A stretch of 64,000 nucleotides of DNA from Dechloromonas sp. Dech2017 (GTDB lineage Bacteria > Pseudomonadota > Gammaproteobacteria > Burkholderiales > Rhodocyclaceae): positions 186,001 to 250,000 of the forward strand of contig SSXW01000003.1 of assembly GCA_009469585.1 (NCBI GenBank), read 5' to 3'. The notes under the pieces are model-generated. The model was not told the DNA's origin. It saw nothing but the letters and a program-made list of their open reading frames with translations, and made no database searches. This document shows, in pieces, positions 22,329 to 30,353 of the stretch; the stretch's first letter is position 1; every line of letters begins with the position of its first letter. The position numbers and the translations under genes are program-made.

Positions 22329-23360
22329 TTACGGATTCCGTACGGCGTCCCCGACGATGACCGATTTCGACGAATCGACGACCAGGGCATAGGCCACCCG
22401 GTCGAAGACGCGGAAGACGAAGGCCAGGCCGTAGCGCTCTTCGGGAATCGGCGTCGAGCTGCGGCGACCGTCGGAATCCACGCTGTAGGAAACGCGGTTG
22501 CGGAAGAGGGCGAGGACATGGCCGATTTCCAGGCCGTCGGCCTTGCCGCGGCTGATCGACACGACGGAACTGGTCCCGCCTTCCTGGACGCCACCGTAGA
22601 TGCCGAGGATGCGCCCCGAAACGGTCTGTTCCGGGCGATGCGGCACGTAGGAAATGATGGCCGGCGGGGGGGCCGGGATCAGTCGGTCGCCGGCTGCCAT
22701 TTCCTCCTTGGCCAGGGTGACGACCAAGGAGGCCGGTTCGCCGGGCTTGGTCAGGCGGGCGTTGCCGAGGAAGAAGGCTTCGTAGGCAATGACCTCGCCG
22801 CTATCCGGATCCTTCAGCGCCTTGCCCTTGCGGAAGACATGCCATTTTTCGACGCTGGTATCGGGGATGCCGGAGGCGTAGAAGGCGTCGCCGCCGCCGA
22901 GCAGGATGCGGTCCTCCTGCGAGGCGACGATCTTCACCGCCTCGTTGTGGTCGGAGGTCTCGACGATCAGCGGTTGCGAAATGAAGGGCTCGATGGCATT
23001 GGGCGGAATGCTCGGGATGACCTGCTGGACCGGCGTGCTGTGCACGGTCGGTTGCAGTTTCAGGTCGCGGCTGACCACCGGCTTGGCCAGGCGCAGGCGG
23101 GGCGAGCCGCCCGACATGTCGAGGACGATCACGTCGCCGGGGTAGATGAGGTGGGGGTTCTTGATATCTTCCCGGTTCATCTGCCAGATTTCCGGCCAGC
23201 GCCAGGGCTGCTTGAGGAATTTGCCGGAGATGCCCCACAGGGTGTCGCCCTTGACGACGATGTGGCGGTCCGGGGGAGTGTCCACGAGTTGCAGCGGCTC
23301 AGCGGCTGATGCGCAGGCGGCCGTCACGGCCAGGATGAGCGCGGATATAATGCGAACCAT
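22329..23360 (-). CDS. Secreted LysM-domain protein
   Basis: A 343-residue exported protein. A signal peptide (MVRIISALILAVTAACASAA) leads into a single LysM domain at about residues 33-85 (VKGDTLWGISGKFL, then HLIYPGDVIVLD). The remaining 250 residues are unrecognised, with beta-rich stretches. It probably binds peptidoglycan. Proteins of this shape usually lie just upstream of dprA in betaproteobacteria, and here the stop falls at the beginning of the DprA-like reading frame. Divergent from def; the 144-base gap between them should hold both promoters. Confidence 0.85.
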   Translation of the reverse strand: MVRIISALILAVTAACASAAEPLQLVDTPPDRHIVVKGDTLWGISGKFLKQPWRWPEIWQMNREDIKNPHLIYPGDVIVLDMSGGSPRLRLAKPVVSRDLKLQPTVHSTPVQQVIPSIPPNAIEPFISQPLIVETSDHNEAVKIVASQEDRILLGGGDAFYASGIPDTSVEKWHVFRKGKALKDPDSGEVIAYEAFFLGNARLTKPGEPASLVVTLAKEEMAAGDRLIPAPPPAIISYVPHRPEQTVSGRILGIYGGVQEGGTSSVVSISRGKADGLEIGHVLALFRNRVSYSVDSDGRRSSTPIPEERYGLAFVFRVFDRVAYALVVDSSKSVIVGDAVRNP

Positions 23361-23504
23361 AGTCGTAACCTCATGTGCCGGCGGAACGATGTGCCGTGGC
23401 GATGGTCCCATCAGCACTGAAATATTGACGTTCCAAATCTCGGGAATCGCTTGAGATTCTGCACGTAATAACCTAATCGAGCAAGCTTTTATTCCGGTTT
23501 TCCT

Positions 23505-24008
23505 ATGGCACTTCTACCCATTTTGCGTTTCCCCGATCCCCGTCTGAAAAAGGTTGCCGCGCCGGTCGTCCGGGTCGACGACAGCATCCGTAAACTGGCT
23601 GCCGACATGGCCGAAACCATGTACGAGGCGCCGGGCATCGGGCTGGCCGCCACCCAGGTCGATGTGCACCAGCGCGTCGTCGTCATCGACGTTTCGGAAG
23701 AAAAGAGCGAACTGCGCGTCTTTATCAATCCCGTGCTGTCGCATTGCGACGGTTCGCAGGTCGGTGAGGAGGGCTGCCTGTCGGTGCCTGGCATCTACGA
23801 CAAGGTCGAACGGGCCGAGCAGGTCACCGTCGATTATCTCGACCTCGACGGCCAGGCGCAGTCGCTGCGCGCCGAAGGCCTGCTGGCGGTGTGTCTGCAG
23901 CACGAGGTCGACCACCTCAACGGCAAGGTTTTCGTCGACCACCTGTCCTCGCTCAAGCAGACCCGCATCAAGAACAAACTGGCCAAGCAGGCACGCGTCA
24001 CCGCATGA
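23505..24008 (+). CDS. def: Peptide deformylase
   Basis: Metalloenzyme that removes the formyl group from nascent proteins. 167 residues, as in E. coli (169). All three family motifs are present: [16 protein letters not shown] (metal-ligand Cys) and QHEVDHLNG (two metal-ligand His and catalytic Glu). The stop overlaps the fmt start as ATGA, the standard def-fmt pairing of deformylation with formylation. Confidence 0.98.
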   Translation: MALLPILRFPDPRLKKVAAPVVRVDDSIRKLAADMAETMYEAPGIGLAATQVDVHQRVVVIDVSEEKSELRVFINPVLSHCDGSQVGEEGCLSVPGIYDKVERAEQVTVDYLDLDGQAQSLRAEGLLAVCLQHEVDHLNGKVFVDHLSSLKQTRIKNKLAKQARVTA

Positions 24009-24928
24009 GGCTGATCTTCGCGGGAACGCCGGAATTCGCCGCCCAGGCGCTGGGCGCCATCGTCGACGCCGGCCACGAGGTGGCGCTGGTGCTGACCCAG
24101 CCCGACCGCCCGGCCGGTCGCGGCATGAGCCTGCAGCCGTCGGCGGTCAAGCAGGTGGCGCTGGCCCGCGGCCTGGATGTCTTCCAGCCGTCGACCCTGA
24201 AGGACGCCGAGGCGCAGGCGAGGATCGCCGCCGTCGGCGCCGAGGTCATGGTGGTCGCCGCCTACGGCCTGATCCTGCCGCAGGCCGTGCTCGACCTGCC
24301 GCGCTACGGTTGCCTCAATATCCACGCTTCGTTGCTGCCGCGCTGGCGCGGGGCGGCGCCCATCCAGCGTGCCCTGCTCGCTGGCGACGGCGAAACCGGG
24401 GTGTGCATCATGCAGATGGAAGCCGGGCTGGACACCGGTCCGGTGCTGCTGCGCGGCGCCTTTCCGATCGCGGCGAGCGACACCACGGCCAGCCTGCACG
24501 ACCGCCTGGCCGCGCTGGGGGCGAAGCTGGTGGTCGAGGCGCTCGGCAGCTTGCCGCTGCCGGCCGAGCCGCAGCCGGCCGATGGCGTCACCTATGCCCG
24601 CAAGATCGAGAAGGCCGAGGCCGTGATCGACTGGTCGCAACCGGCCGCCGCCATCGACCGCCAGATCCGCGCCTTCAACCCCTTCCCCGGGGCGCAGGCG
24701 CTGTTCAACGGGCAGACCGTCAAGTTGTGGGCGGCGACACCGGTCGACGGCAATGGTGAAATTGGCGCGATTTTGGCGGTTGACCGCAGCGCTATCGTCG
24801 TCGCCTGCGGCGTTGGCGCGCTGGCCGTCAGCGAACTGCAGAAGGCCGGCGGCAAGCGCCTGCCGGTGCAGCAGTTCCTGGCCGGGCATCCGCTCAAGGT
24901 CGGTGATCGTTTCGACCGGCCGGCTTGA
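24005..24928 (+). CDS. fmt: Methionyl-tRNA formyltransferase
   Basis: Transfers a formyl group from 10-formyl-tetrahydrofolate to initiator Met-tRNA. 307 residues. Starts [16 protein letters not shown] and contains the catalytic region [20 protein letters not shown] and the typical C-terminal OB-like domain. The ATG overlaps the def stop. A repeat copy (24779) encodes [12 protein letters not shown] in the tRNA-binding C-terminal domain, a tolerant region. Confidence 0.98.
   Translation: MRLIFAGTPEFAAQALGAIVDAGHEVALVLTQPDRPAGRGMSLQPSAVKQVALARGLDVFQPSTLKDAEAQARIAAVGAEVMVVAAYGLILPQAVLDLPRYGCLNIHASLLPRWRGAAPIQRALLAGDGETGVCIMQMEAGLDTGPVLLRGAFPIAASDTTASLHDRLAALGAKLVVEALGSLPLPAEPQPADGVTYARKIEKAEAVIDWSQPAAAIDRQIRAFNPFPGAQALFNGQTVKLWAATPVDGNGEIGAILAVDRSAIVVACGVGALAVSELQKAGGKRLPVQQFLAGHPLKVGDRFDRPA
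24779..24790 (-). repeat. Polar repeat, one-mismatch copy in fmt
   Basis: GTTGACCGCAGC has one change from the core. It is preceded by AAATTGGCGCGATTTTGGCG, so the T-rich tract is clear. Confidence 0.55.
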
Positions 24929-24986
24929 GATTTGGCCGGGTGGCCATAGTTAACAGCCAGTAACAGACTGCTTCAAGGAGCGAACG

Positions 24987-25829
24987 ATGTTCAACTGGGT
25001 GAAGACGGCGATGTTGATGGCGGCGATCATGGCGCTGTTCGGCGTGGTCGGCGCGATGATCGGCGGCGAGTCGGGAATGTTGCTGGCCCTGCTCTTCGGC
25101 GGTGCGATGAACGTCTTTTCCTACTGGTTCTCCGACAGCATGGTGCTCAAGATGTACAACGCCCAGCCGGTCGACGAAACCAGCGCGCCGCAGTTCTACG
25201 CCATGGTGCGCGAGCTGGCCCAGAAGGCCGGCCTGCCGATGCCCAAGGTGTACATCATCAACGAGGCCCAGCCCAATGCCTTCGCCACCGGGCGCAACCC
25301 GGAGCATGCGGCAGTGGCGGCGACCACCGGCATCATCCAGCTGTTGTCGGCGCGCGAACTGCGCGGTGTGATGGCGCACGAGCTGGCCCACGTCAAGCAT
25401 CGCGACATCCTGATCTCGACCATCTCGGCGACCATGGCCGGGGCGATCTCGGCCCTGGCCAATTTCGCCATGTTCTTTGGCGGCCGCGACGAGAACGGCC
25501 GTTCGGTCAACCCGCTGGTCGGCATCCTGGTCGCCATTCTCGCCCCGCTGGCGGCCAGCCTGATCCAGATGGCCATTTCCCGGGCCCGCGAGTTCGAGGC
25601 CGACCAGGGCGGCGCCGAGATCAGCGGTACGCCCAACGCACTGGCCGACGCCCTGGCCAAGATCCAGATGTACGCCGAGGGCCGCATCCCGATGGCGGCG
25701 GCCGAGGCCCATCCGGAAACGGCGCAGATGATGATCATGAACCCGCTGTCGGGCGGCGGCCTGCGCGGCCTGTTCTCCACCCACCCGCCGACTGAGGAAC
25801 GCATCGCCCGTTTGCGGGCGATGTCCTGA
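24987..25829 (+). CDS. htpX: Membrane protease HtpX
   Basis: Inner-membrane zinc metalloprotease involved in quality control of membrane proteins. 280 residues. Two N-terminal membrane segments (about 5-25 and 30-48), zinc motif [10 protein letters not shown] (HExxH), a further hydrophobic pair at about 145-195 and the third ligand region [22 protein letters not shown] lies about six bases upstream of the ATG. The gene follows fmt with a 58-base gap and converges on the small RHH gene. Confidence 0.96.
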   Translation: MFNWVKTAMLMAAIMALFGVVGAMIGGESGMLLALLFGGAMNVFSYWFSDSMVLKMYNAQPVDETSAPQFYAMVRELAQKAGLPMPKVYIINEAQPNAFATGRNPEHAAVAATTGIIQLLSARELRGVMAHELAHVKHRDILISTISATMAGAISALANFAMFFGGRDENGRSVNPLVGILVAILAPLAASLIQMAISRAREFEADQGGAEISGTPNALADALAKIQMYAEGRIPMAAAEAHPETAQMMIMNPLSGGGLRGLFSTHPPTEERIARLRAMS

Positions 25830-25835
25830 GCCGCC

Positions 25836-26177
25836 TCAGGCGCTGCGCGGGAACTCGCGGACGGTCGGCGGCAGGGTGCCGACCACGGCCAGGCTGGGCC
25901 GCTCGCCGCTTTTCTGGTGGCGCAACGTCAGGTAGCGCAGGCAGGTGACGCGCAGGAAGGAGGCGAAGTTCTCGACCTCGCCGCGCAATGTCGCGATTTC
26001 GTCGTAGAGCTTGGCGATCAGCTGGTTGGTCGTCATGCCTTCGTTGCCGGCCAGTTCGGCGAGGATGTCCCAGAACAGGTTTTCCAGCCGGATCTTGGTG
26101 ACCAGGCCGTGAATGCGGATCGAGCGGGCCCGCGACTCGTAGAGCATGGGGTCGGCTTTGACGTAGATTTCGCACAT
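25836..26177 (-). CDS. Ribbon-helix-helix domain protein
   Basis: A 113-residue protein with an N-terminal segment (RARSIRIHGLVTKIRLENLFWDIL, given here in two halves: RARSIRIHGLV and TKIRLENLFWDIL) that fits the RHH_4 ribbon-helix-helix fold seen in small DNA-binding proteins. GMTTNQLIAKLYDEI follows. The rest (RVTCLRYLTLRH) is probably helical. It may be a transcription factor, but no target is evident. It ends six bases from htpX (convergent) and lies downstream of the PfpI-like gene on the same strand. Confidence 0.7.
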   Translation of the reverse strand: MCEIYVKADPMLYESRARSIRIHGLVTKIRLENLFWDILAELAGNEGMTTNQLIAKLYDEIATLRGEVENFASFLRVTCLRYLTLRHQKSGERPSLAVVGTLPPTVREFPRSA

Positions 26178-26235
26178 GTTGCCTCCGCTGCGTTTGCCGC
26201 GACGAACGGGCGGCCGGCCGGCCGCCCGGCGCCGC

Positions 26236-26817
26236 TCAGGGGGTGATGCGGGTGCCCAGTACGGCCAGGAACTTGGCCAGCCAGTCGGGGTGGGCCGGCC
26301 AGGCCGGGGCGGTGACCAGCTTGCCGTCGACGTGGGCCTGGTCGACCGGAATGTCGGCGTAGTCGCCGCCGGCGGCCCGCACTTCCGGGGCGCAGGCCGG
26401 GTAGGCGCTGCACGCGCGGCCGCTCAGCACGCCGGCCGCGGCAAGCAGCTGGGCGCCGTGGCAGATGGCGGCGATCGGCTTGCCGGTGTCGGCGAAGTGG
26501 CGGACCACGGCCAGGACGTCCGGATTGAGGCGCAGGTACTCGGGGGCGCGGCCGCCGGGGATGACCAGGGCGTCGTAGTCTTCGGCCTTGAGTTCGGCGA
26601 AGCTGGCGTTCAGCGTGAAGTTGTGGCCTGGCTTCTCGCTGTAGGTCTGGTCGCCTTCGAAGTCGTGGATGGCGGTGCGTACCGATTCGCCGGCCCGCTT
26701 GCCCGGGCACGCCGCGTGCACGGTGTGGCCGACCATGAGCAGGGCCTGGAACGGCACCATGGTTTCGTAGTCTTCGGTGTAGTCACCGGTCAGCATCAGG
26801 ATTTTCTTGCTCGCCAT
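26236..26817 (-). CDS. DJ-1/PfpI family protein
   Basis: A 193-residue single-domain protein of the DJ-1/PfpI superfamily (glyoxalase, deglycase-like, protease or chaperone members). The nucleophile elbow [14 protein letters not shown] contains the conserved Cys, with the upstream Glu region TYSEKPG and [15 protein letters not shown]. The start is at [24 protein letters not shown] precedes it. The length is typical of the PfpI/YhbO branch. The exact reaction cannot be inferred from sequence. Confidence 0.88.
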   Translation of the reverse strand: MASKKILMLTGDYTEDYETMVPFQALLMVGHTVHAACPGKRAGESVRTAIHDFEGDQTYSEKPGHNFTLNASFAELKAEDYDALVIPGGRAPEYLRLNPDVLAVVRHFADTGKPIAAICHGAQLLAAAGVLSGRACSAYPACAPEVRAAGGDYADIPVDQAHVDGKLVTAPAWPAHPDWLAKFLAVLGTRITP

Positions 26818-26955
26818 TGTCGTCTCCTCGTGGGTGGCATGCCGGCGGCCGGGGGGCGTGCCGGCTGCGGTCATTGTCGGGAAAAAGGCGGCTGGCGGGG
26901 TAGCAGCCGGCTGCTACGCCGGTGCCTTGAGCCGCCCGCCCCATTGGCTGCCCGG

Positions 26956-27336
26956 TTATCCGCCCAGTTGACCGCGGCGGACGGCCCGGCGTTCGCCGCG
27001 GCCGGGCTGGAAACGGCCGATGATTTCGGCGAACAGGGCCTCGGCCCGCTGGCTGTTGTCGCCGCTGAAATTGCAGACGTAGACATCGAGGGTGACGGCG
27101 CCGATTTCCGGCCAGGTATGCACGGCCAGATGCGATTCGGCGAGGACGACGGTGCCGGTGACGCCGGCCGGCTGGCCGGCGGCATCGCGAAAGGCGTGGA
27201 AGAGCCGGCCGACGACGGTCAGCCCATGGCGTTGGCAGGCGGCGACGCAATCGGCCTCGAGGCTGGCGGCGTCGAGCAGCCGGGCCGGCGGGCAGCGGCA
27301 GTCGTGGAGGTCGGCGATCAGGTGCAGGCCGTTCAT
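26956..27336 (-). CDS. speD: S-adenosylmethionine decarboxylase proenzyme
   Basis: Supplies the aminopropyl donor for spermidine synthesis. 126 residues, the size of the short SpeH-type enzymes that self-cleave to form a pyruvoyl group. The cleavage region reads LAESHLAVHTWPE, with Ser as the pyruvoyl precursor; HTWPE and DVYVCNFSGDN follow. No spermidine synthase gene lies beside it. It starts 17 bases from parS site 3. Confidence 0.92.
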   Translation of the reverse strand: MNGLHLIADLHDCRCPPARLLDAASLEADCVAACQRHGLTVVGRLFHAFRDAAGQPAGVTGTVVLAESHLAVHTWPEIGAVTLDVYVCNFSGDNSQRAEALFAEIIGRFQPGRGERRAVRRGQLGG

Positions 27337-27345
27337 GACGTCATT

Positions 27346-28233
27346 CTAGGGCGTTCCACGTGAAACGCGGGCGGTGAAGATCTGTTCGAGCAGGCGGCCG
27401 AGCCGGTGGCCGGCGGCGACGAGGCGGCGCTCGGCGATCTCGCCGGCGCGGCGGTGGAAATCGTCGCTGACCATCGGCAGCAGGCTGCCCTGGCTGTCCG
27501 GGTAGGCTTGGGCCAGCAATTCGTGGCTTTCCTGGCGCCAGAGCCGGACATTGCCCTGGGGCGGCGCCGGGTGGCGGTCGATCAGCGCGGCGGCCCGGCG
27601 GTGCAGGCGCTGGCCGCGCAGCCAGGGCGGACCGGGCCGGTCGTCCCAATAAAGATGCAGGCTGGAAAAGGGCAGGCGCTGGTTGAAGGGATTCTCGATT
27701 TCGACGCGGTTGCCGCCCTCGTCGCCGTCGCGGCCGACATGCAACGGCTGGTGGATGTCGGCGACGAGGTGGATCAGCCAGGGCAGGGCATTGGAAATTT
27801 CGGCGTTTTTTGCCGTCGACCGCAGCACTTGCGTCAGGCGCTCGATCTGCCGGTCGATCTGGCCGCTGCGGGCGCGGCCGGCGTCATCGAGGTCGACGTA
27901 ATGCCAGTCCTTGTGGCGGGCGGTGTCGGGCAGGCCGGGCAGGGGCGGCGTCGGCGCCTCGCGGCCTTCATCATGAAAGCGCCGGTCATTGCGGATGTCG
28001 TCCGGCCAGCTGGCCGCCTCGGCGAAGACATCGACGTCCTCGGCCGACCTCGCCCGTTCGACCCAGCGCCCGTGATCGGGATGACCGGCCAGCGCCGCGC
28101 CGATCGCCTGGCGCGTCGCTGGCGACAATTCCTGCCAGGCGATGACGGCGACCAGCCGGTGGCCGGCGGCGTTCCAGGCCAGGGCCGGCGGGGCCGAACC
28201 GAGGAAAAGCAGGCAAATCAGGAATAGACGCAT
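27346..28233 (-). CDS. S1/P1-type nuclease, secreted
   Basis: A 295-residue exported zinc-dependent nuclease/phosphatase. The signal peptide ends at about residue 19, and the mature protein begins WNAAGH; an N-terminal Trp is a zinc ligand in this family. Other ligand-bearing segments are WHYVDLDD and HLVADIHQPLHVGRDGDEGGN. Rare in bacteria but present in several Proteobacteria. Its C-terminal codons contain parS site 3, and a complete dispersed repeat lies at 27815. Divergent from rsmB across an inverted-repeat element. Confidence 0.88.
   Translation of the reverse strand: MRLFLICLLFLGSAPPALAWNAAGHRLVAVIAWQELSPATRQAIGAALAGHPDHGRWVERARSAEDVDVFAEAASWPDDIRNDRRFHDEGREAPTPPLPGLPDTARHKDWHYVDLDDAGRARSGQIDRQIERLTQVLRSTAKNAEISNALPWLIHLVADIHQPLHVGRDGDEGGNRVEIENPFNQRLPFSSLHLYWDDRPGPPWLRGQRLHRRAAALIDRHPAPPQGNVRLWRQESHELLAQAYPDSQGSLLPMVSDDFHRRAGEIAERRLVAAGHRLGRLLEQIFTARVSRGTP
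27353..27366 (+). promoter_or_regulatory. parS site 3 (ParB-binding)
   Basis: GTTCCACGTGAAAC, identical to the other four sites. Here it forms the last codons of the S1/P1 nuclease gene. Confidence 0.8.
27815..27826 (-). repeat. Polar repeat, strong copy in the S1/P1 nuclease gene
   Basis: GTCGACCGCAGC preceded by GGAAATTTCGGCGTTTTTTGCC. Perfect core with both T-rich tracts. The gene reads it as LRSTAKNAEIS, a frame different from VDRS. Confidence 0.75.
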
Positions 28234-28253
28234 GAGGCCATTATGCCGCGTGC

Positions 28254-28500
28254 GATAATCCTTGAAATCTCAGTTGACCGCTTATCTCACCTTGAGTAGT
28301 TGCATGAACACTGGCCTTGGCGCCTTCGATACGGCTCACCTGTTGGGTGACGGCGCTACGCGGCGGCTGGCACGTCTGGCCGGGCGTCCGGCTTTGTCGC
28401 TCCTCCTTGCAGGCATGAGCCTGCTGCGTCCTCGCTTCGCGCCGGCCATCCCGTCCAAACGCACCATCCGCCGCGTCCAACTGAGGTTTCAAGGATAATC
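28254..28500. mobile_element. 247-bp element with terminal inverted repeats (MITE-like)
   Basis: The two ends are inverted copies of about 28 bases. The left end starts GATAATCCTTGAAATCTCAG and continues TTGACCGC. The complement of the right end starts GATTATCCTTGAAACCTCAG and continues TTGGACGC. The interior is GC-rich and contains a 78-codon open frame with no recognisable domain. It fills the divergent gap between the nuclease gene and rsmB, so any promoters there are within or beside it. No clear target duplication is visible. It may be a miniature transposable element or a decayed insertion sequence; the right end also supplies AAGGA upstream of rsmB. Confidence 0.6.
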
Positions 28501-28507
28501 CCCAGCC

Positions 28508-29770
28508 ATGTCCCGCCTGCCCATCAATTCCCTCGCTTACGCCCTGCTCGAGGCGTCCCGCATCGACGCCGCCGTCCTCGCCGGCCAGAGCCTGGCCGAC
28601 GGCCTGCTCGGCCGGGTCGACCCGCTCGCCCGGCCGGCTGTGCAGGATCTGGTCTACGGCAGCCTGCGCGCCTACGGGCGCGGCGACTACTTCCTCGGCC
28701 GCCTGCTCGACAAGCCGCTGGCCGACGACGCCGTGCGCGCCCTGCTGCTGGTCGCCGTTTATCGCCTGGAAACCCGGCCCGACATCGCCCACACCGTCGT
28801 CGACCAGGCCGTCACGGCGGCCGGCGAAGTGGCGGGCGGCCGTTGCCGCGGGCTGGTCAATGCCGTGCTGCGCGCCTTCCTGCGCCGGCAGGCCGAACTG
28901 AGCGCCGACCTGGCCGGCGATGCGGTGGCCGCCGCCCAGCATCCGGACTGGTGGCTGGCCGAGCTGCAGGCCGCCTATCCCGAAACCTGGCCGGCCATCG
29001 TTGCCGCCGGCAACGCGCCGCCGCCCATGGGCCTGCGCGTCAATTCCCGGCGCATCGGCCGCGACGCCTACCAAGCCCAACTGGCGGCGTCCGGCATCGC
29101 CGCCCGCCCGGTCGGCGAGAGCGGGCTGGCGCTGGCCCGGCCGCAGGCCGTCGACGCCTTGCCCGGCTTCGCCGACGGCCTGCTCTCGGTGCAGGACCCG
29201 GGTGCCCAGCGCGCCGCCGAACTGCTCGACCCGGCGCCGGGCAGCCGGGTGCTCGACGCCTGCGCCGCGCCCGGCGGCAAGACGGCCCACCTGCTCGAAA
29301 GGACCGCTGACCTCGACCTGCTCGCCCTCGATCTGAAGCCGTCGCGCTGCCGGCGCATCGCCGACAACCTGGACCGGCTCGGCCTGCACGCCGAAATCAA
29401 GGTGGCCGATTGCGCCCGCCCGGCCGACTGGTGGGACGGCCGCCCCTTCGATGCCGTGCTGGCCGACGTGCCGTGTACGGCGAGCGGCGTCGTCCGCCGC
29501 AACCCGGACGCCAAGTGGCTGCGCCGGGAGGCCGACATCGCCAGCTTCGCCGCCGCCCAGGCGCGCATTCTCGATGCCCTGTGGCAGGTCGTGCGTCCTG
29601 GCGGTAAACTGCTCTACGTCACCTGTTCGGTGTTTCCCGCCGAAAACCGGCACCAGATCGCGCGCTTTCTGGCGCGCCAGGCGCAGGCCCGCAACCGCCA
29701 CGAGGAACAGCTTCTCCCGACTGCCGAACACGATGGCTTTTTCTACTGCCTCCTCGACAAGCTGGCTTGA
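28508..29770 (+). CDS. rsmB: 16S rRNA m5C967 methyltransferase
   Basis: Methylates C967 of 16S rRNA with S-adenosylmethionine. 420 residues (E. coli 429). The N-terminal NusB-like RNA-binding domain (about 1-135) contains DLVYGSLRAYGRGDYFL. The Rossmann methyltransferase domain has LDACAAPGGKTAHLLE and the catalytic DVPCTASGVVRRNPDAKW (motif IV Cys), then YVTCSVFPAENRHQ (motif VI Cys). First gene of a run through DUF4390, ntrY, ntrX, trkA and trkH, a frequent betaproteobacterial order. Confidence 0.96.
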   Translation: MSRLPINSLAYALLEASRIDAAVLAGQSLADGLLGRVDPLARPAVQDLVYGSLRAYGRGDYFLGRLLDKPLADDAVRALLLVAVYRLETRPDIAHTVVDQAVTAAGEVAGGRCRGLVNAVLRAFLRRQAELSADLAGDAVAAAQHPDWWLAELQAAYPETWPAIVAAGNAPPPMGLRVNSRRIGRDAYQAQLAASGIAARPVGESGLALARPQAVDALPGFADGLLSVQDPGAQRAAELLDPAPGSRVLDACAAPGGKTAHLLERTADLDLLALDLKPSRCRRIADNLDRLGLHAEIKVADCARPADWWDGRPFDAVLADVPCTASGVVRRNPDAKWLRREADIASFAAAQARILDALWQVVRPGGKLLYVTCSVFPAENRHQIARFLARQAQARNRHEEQLLPTAEHDGFFYCLLDKLA

Positions 29771-30353
29771 ACGGCTGCGCCGCCGGCTGCTGGCCTGCGT
29801 CCTGGCCTTCGGCCTGGTGCCGGCGCTGACCCTGGCCGCCGAGATCGACGTCGCCAATCCACAGTTGACGCCCGGCGAGGACGGTTACGTGCTGTCGGCC
29901 GACTTCCGGCTGGAACTCAGCACGCGCCTCGAGGAGGCGGTGACCAAGGGGGTCGTCCTCTATTTCGTCGCCGAATTCGAGTTGACCCGCGAACGCTGGT
30001 TCTGGCTCGACGAAAAGCTGGCCTCGCGCAGCCTGACCTATCGCCTGTCGTATCACGCCCTGACCCGCCAGTACCGGCTGTCCACCGGCGGCCTGCACCA
30101 GTCCTTCGCGACGCTGGCCGAGGCCGTCCAGGTGCTCGCCCGCCTGCGCAACTGGGTGGCGGTCGAGCGGGGCGACAAGCTGAAAACCGGCGAGCCCTAC
30201 GATGCCGCGCTGCGCCTGCGCCTCGACATCAACCAGCTGCCGCGCCCCTTCCAGATCACCGCCCTCGGCAACAAGGACTGGAACCTGGCTTCCGACTGGA
30301 AGACCTGGCAGGTCAGCCTGCCGCCGTTGCCGCCGCCGGCGGAAGCCAAATGA
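29733..30353 (+). CDS. DUF4390 secreted protein
   Basis: A 206-residue protein with a signal-peptide-like N-terminus (RRRLLACVLAFGLVPALTLA, cleavage before AEIDVANPQL) followed by a DUF4390 domain. Recognisable segments are GYVLSADFRLEL, YHALTRQYRLSTGGLHQSF and ALGNKDWNLASDW. The first in-frame ATG overlaps rsmB by 38 bases; a later start would lose the signal peptide. The stop overlaps the ntrY-like start by four bases. Found next to NtrY/NtrX-like pairs in betaproteobacteria; its function is unknown but probably periplasmic. Confidence 0.85.
   Translation: MAFSTASSTSWLERLRRRLLACVLAFGLVPALTLAAEIDVANPQLTPGEDGYVLSADFRLELSTRLEEAVTKGVVLYFVAEFELTRERWFWLDEKLASRSLTYRLSYHALTRQYRLSTGGLHQSFATLAEAVQVLARLRNWVAVERGDKLKTGEPYDAALRLRLDINQLPRPFQITALGNKDWNLASDWKTWQVSLPPLPPPAEAK

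Noticed and set aside
26207..26228. GC palindrome CGGGCGGCCGG/CCGGCCGCCCG near the PfpI-like gene end
   Set aside because: It has no T-run, and runs of GGCC are common at this base composition, so I do not call it a terminator.
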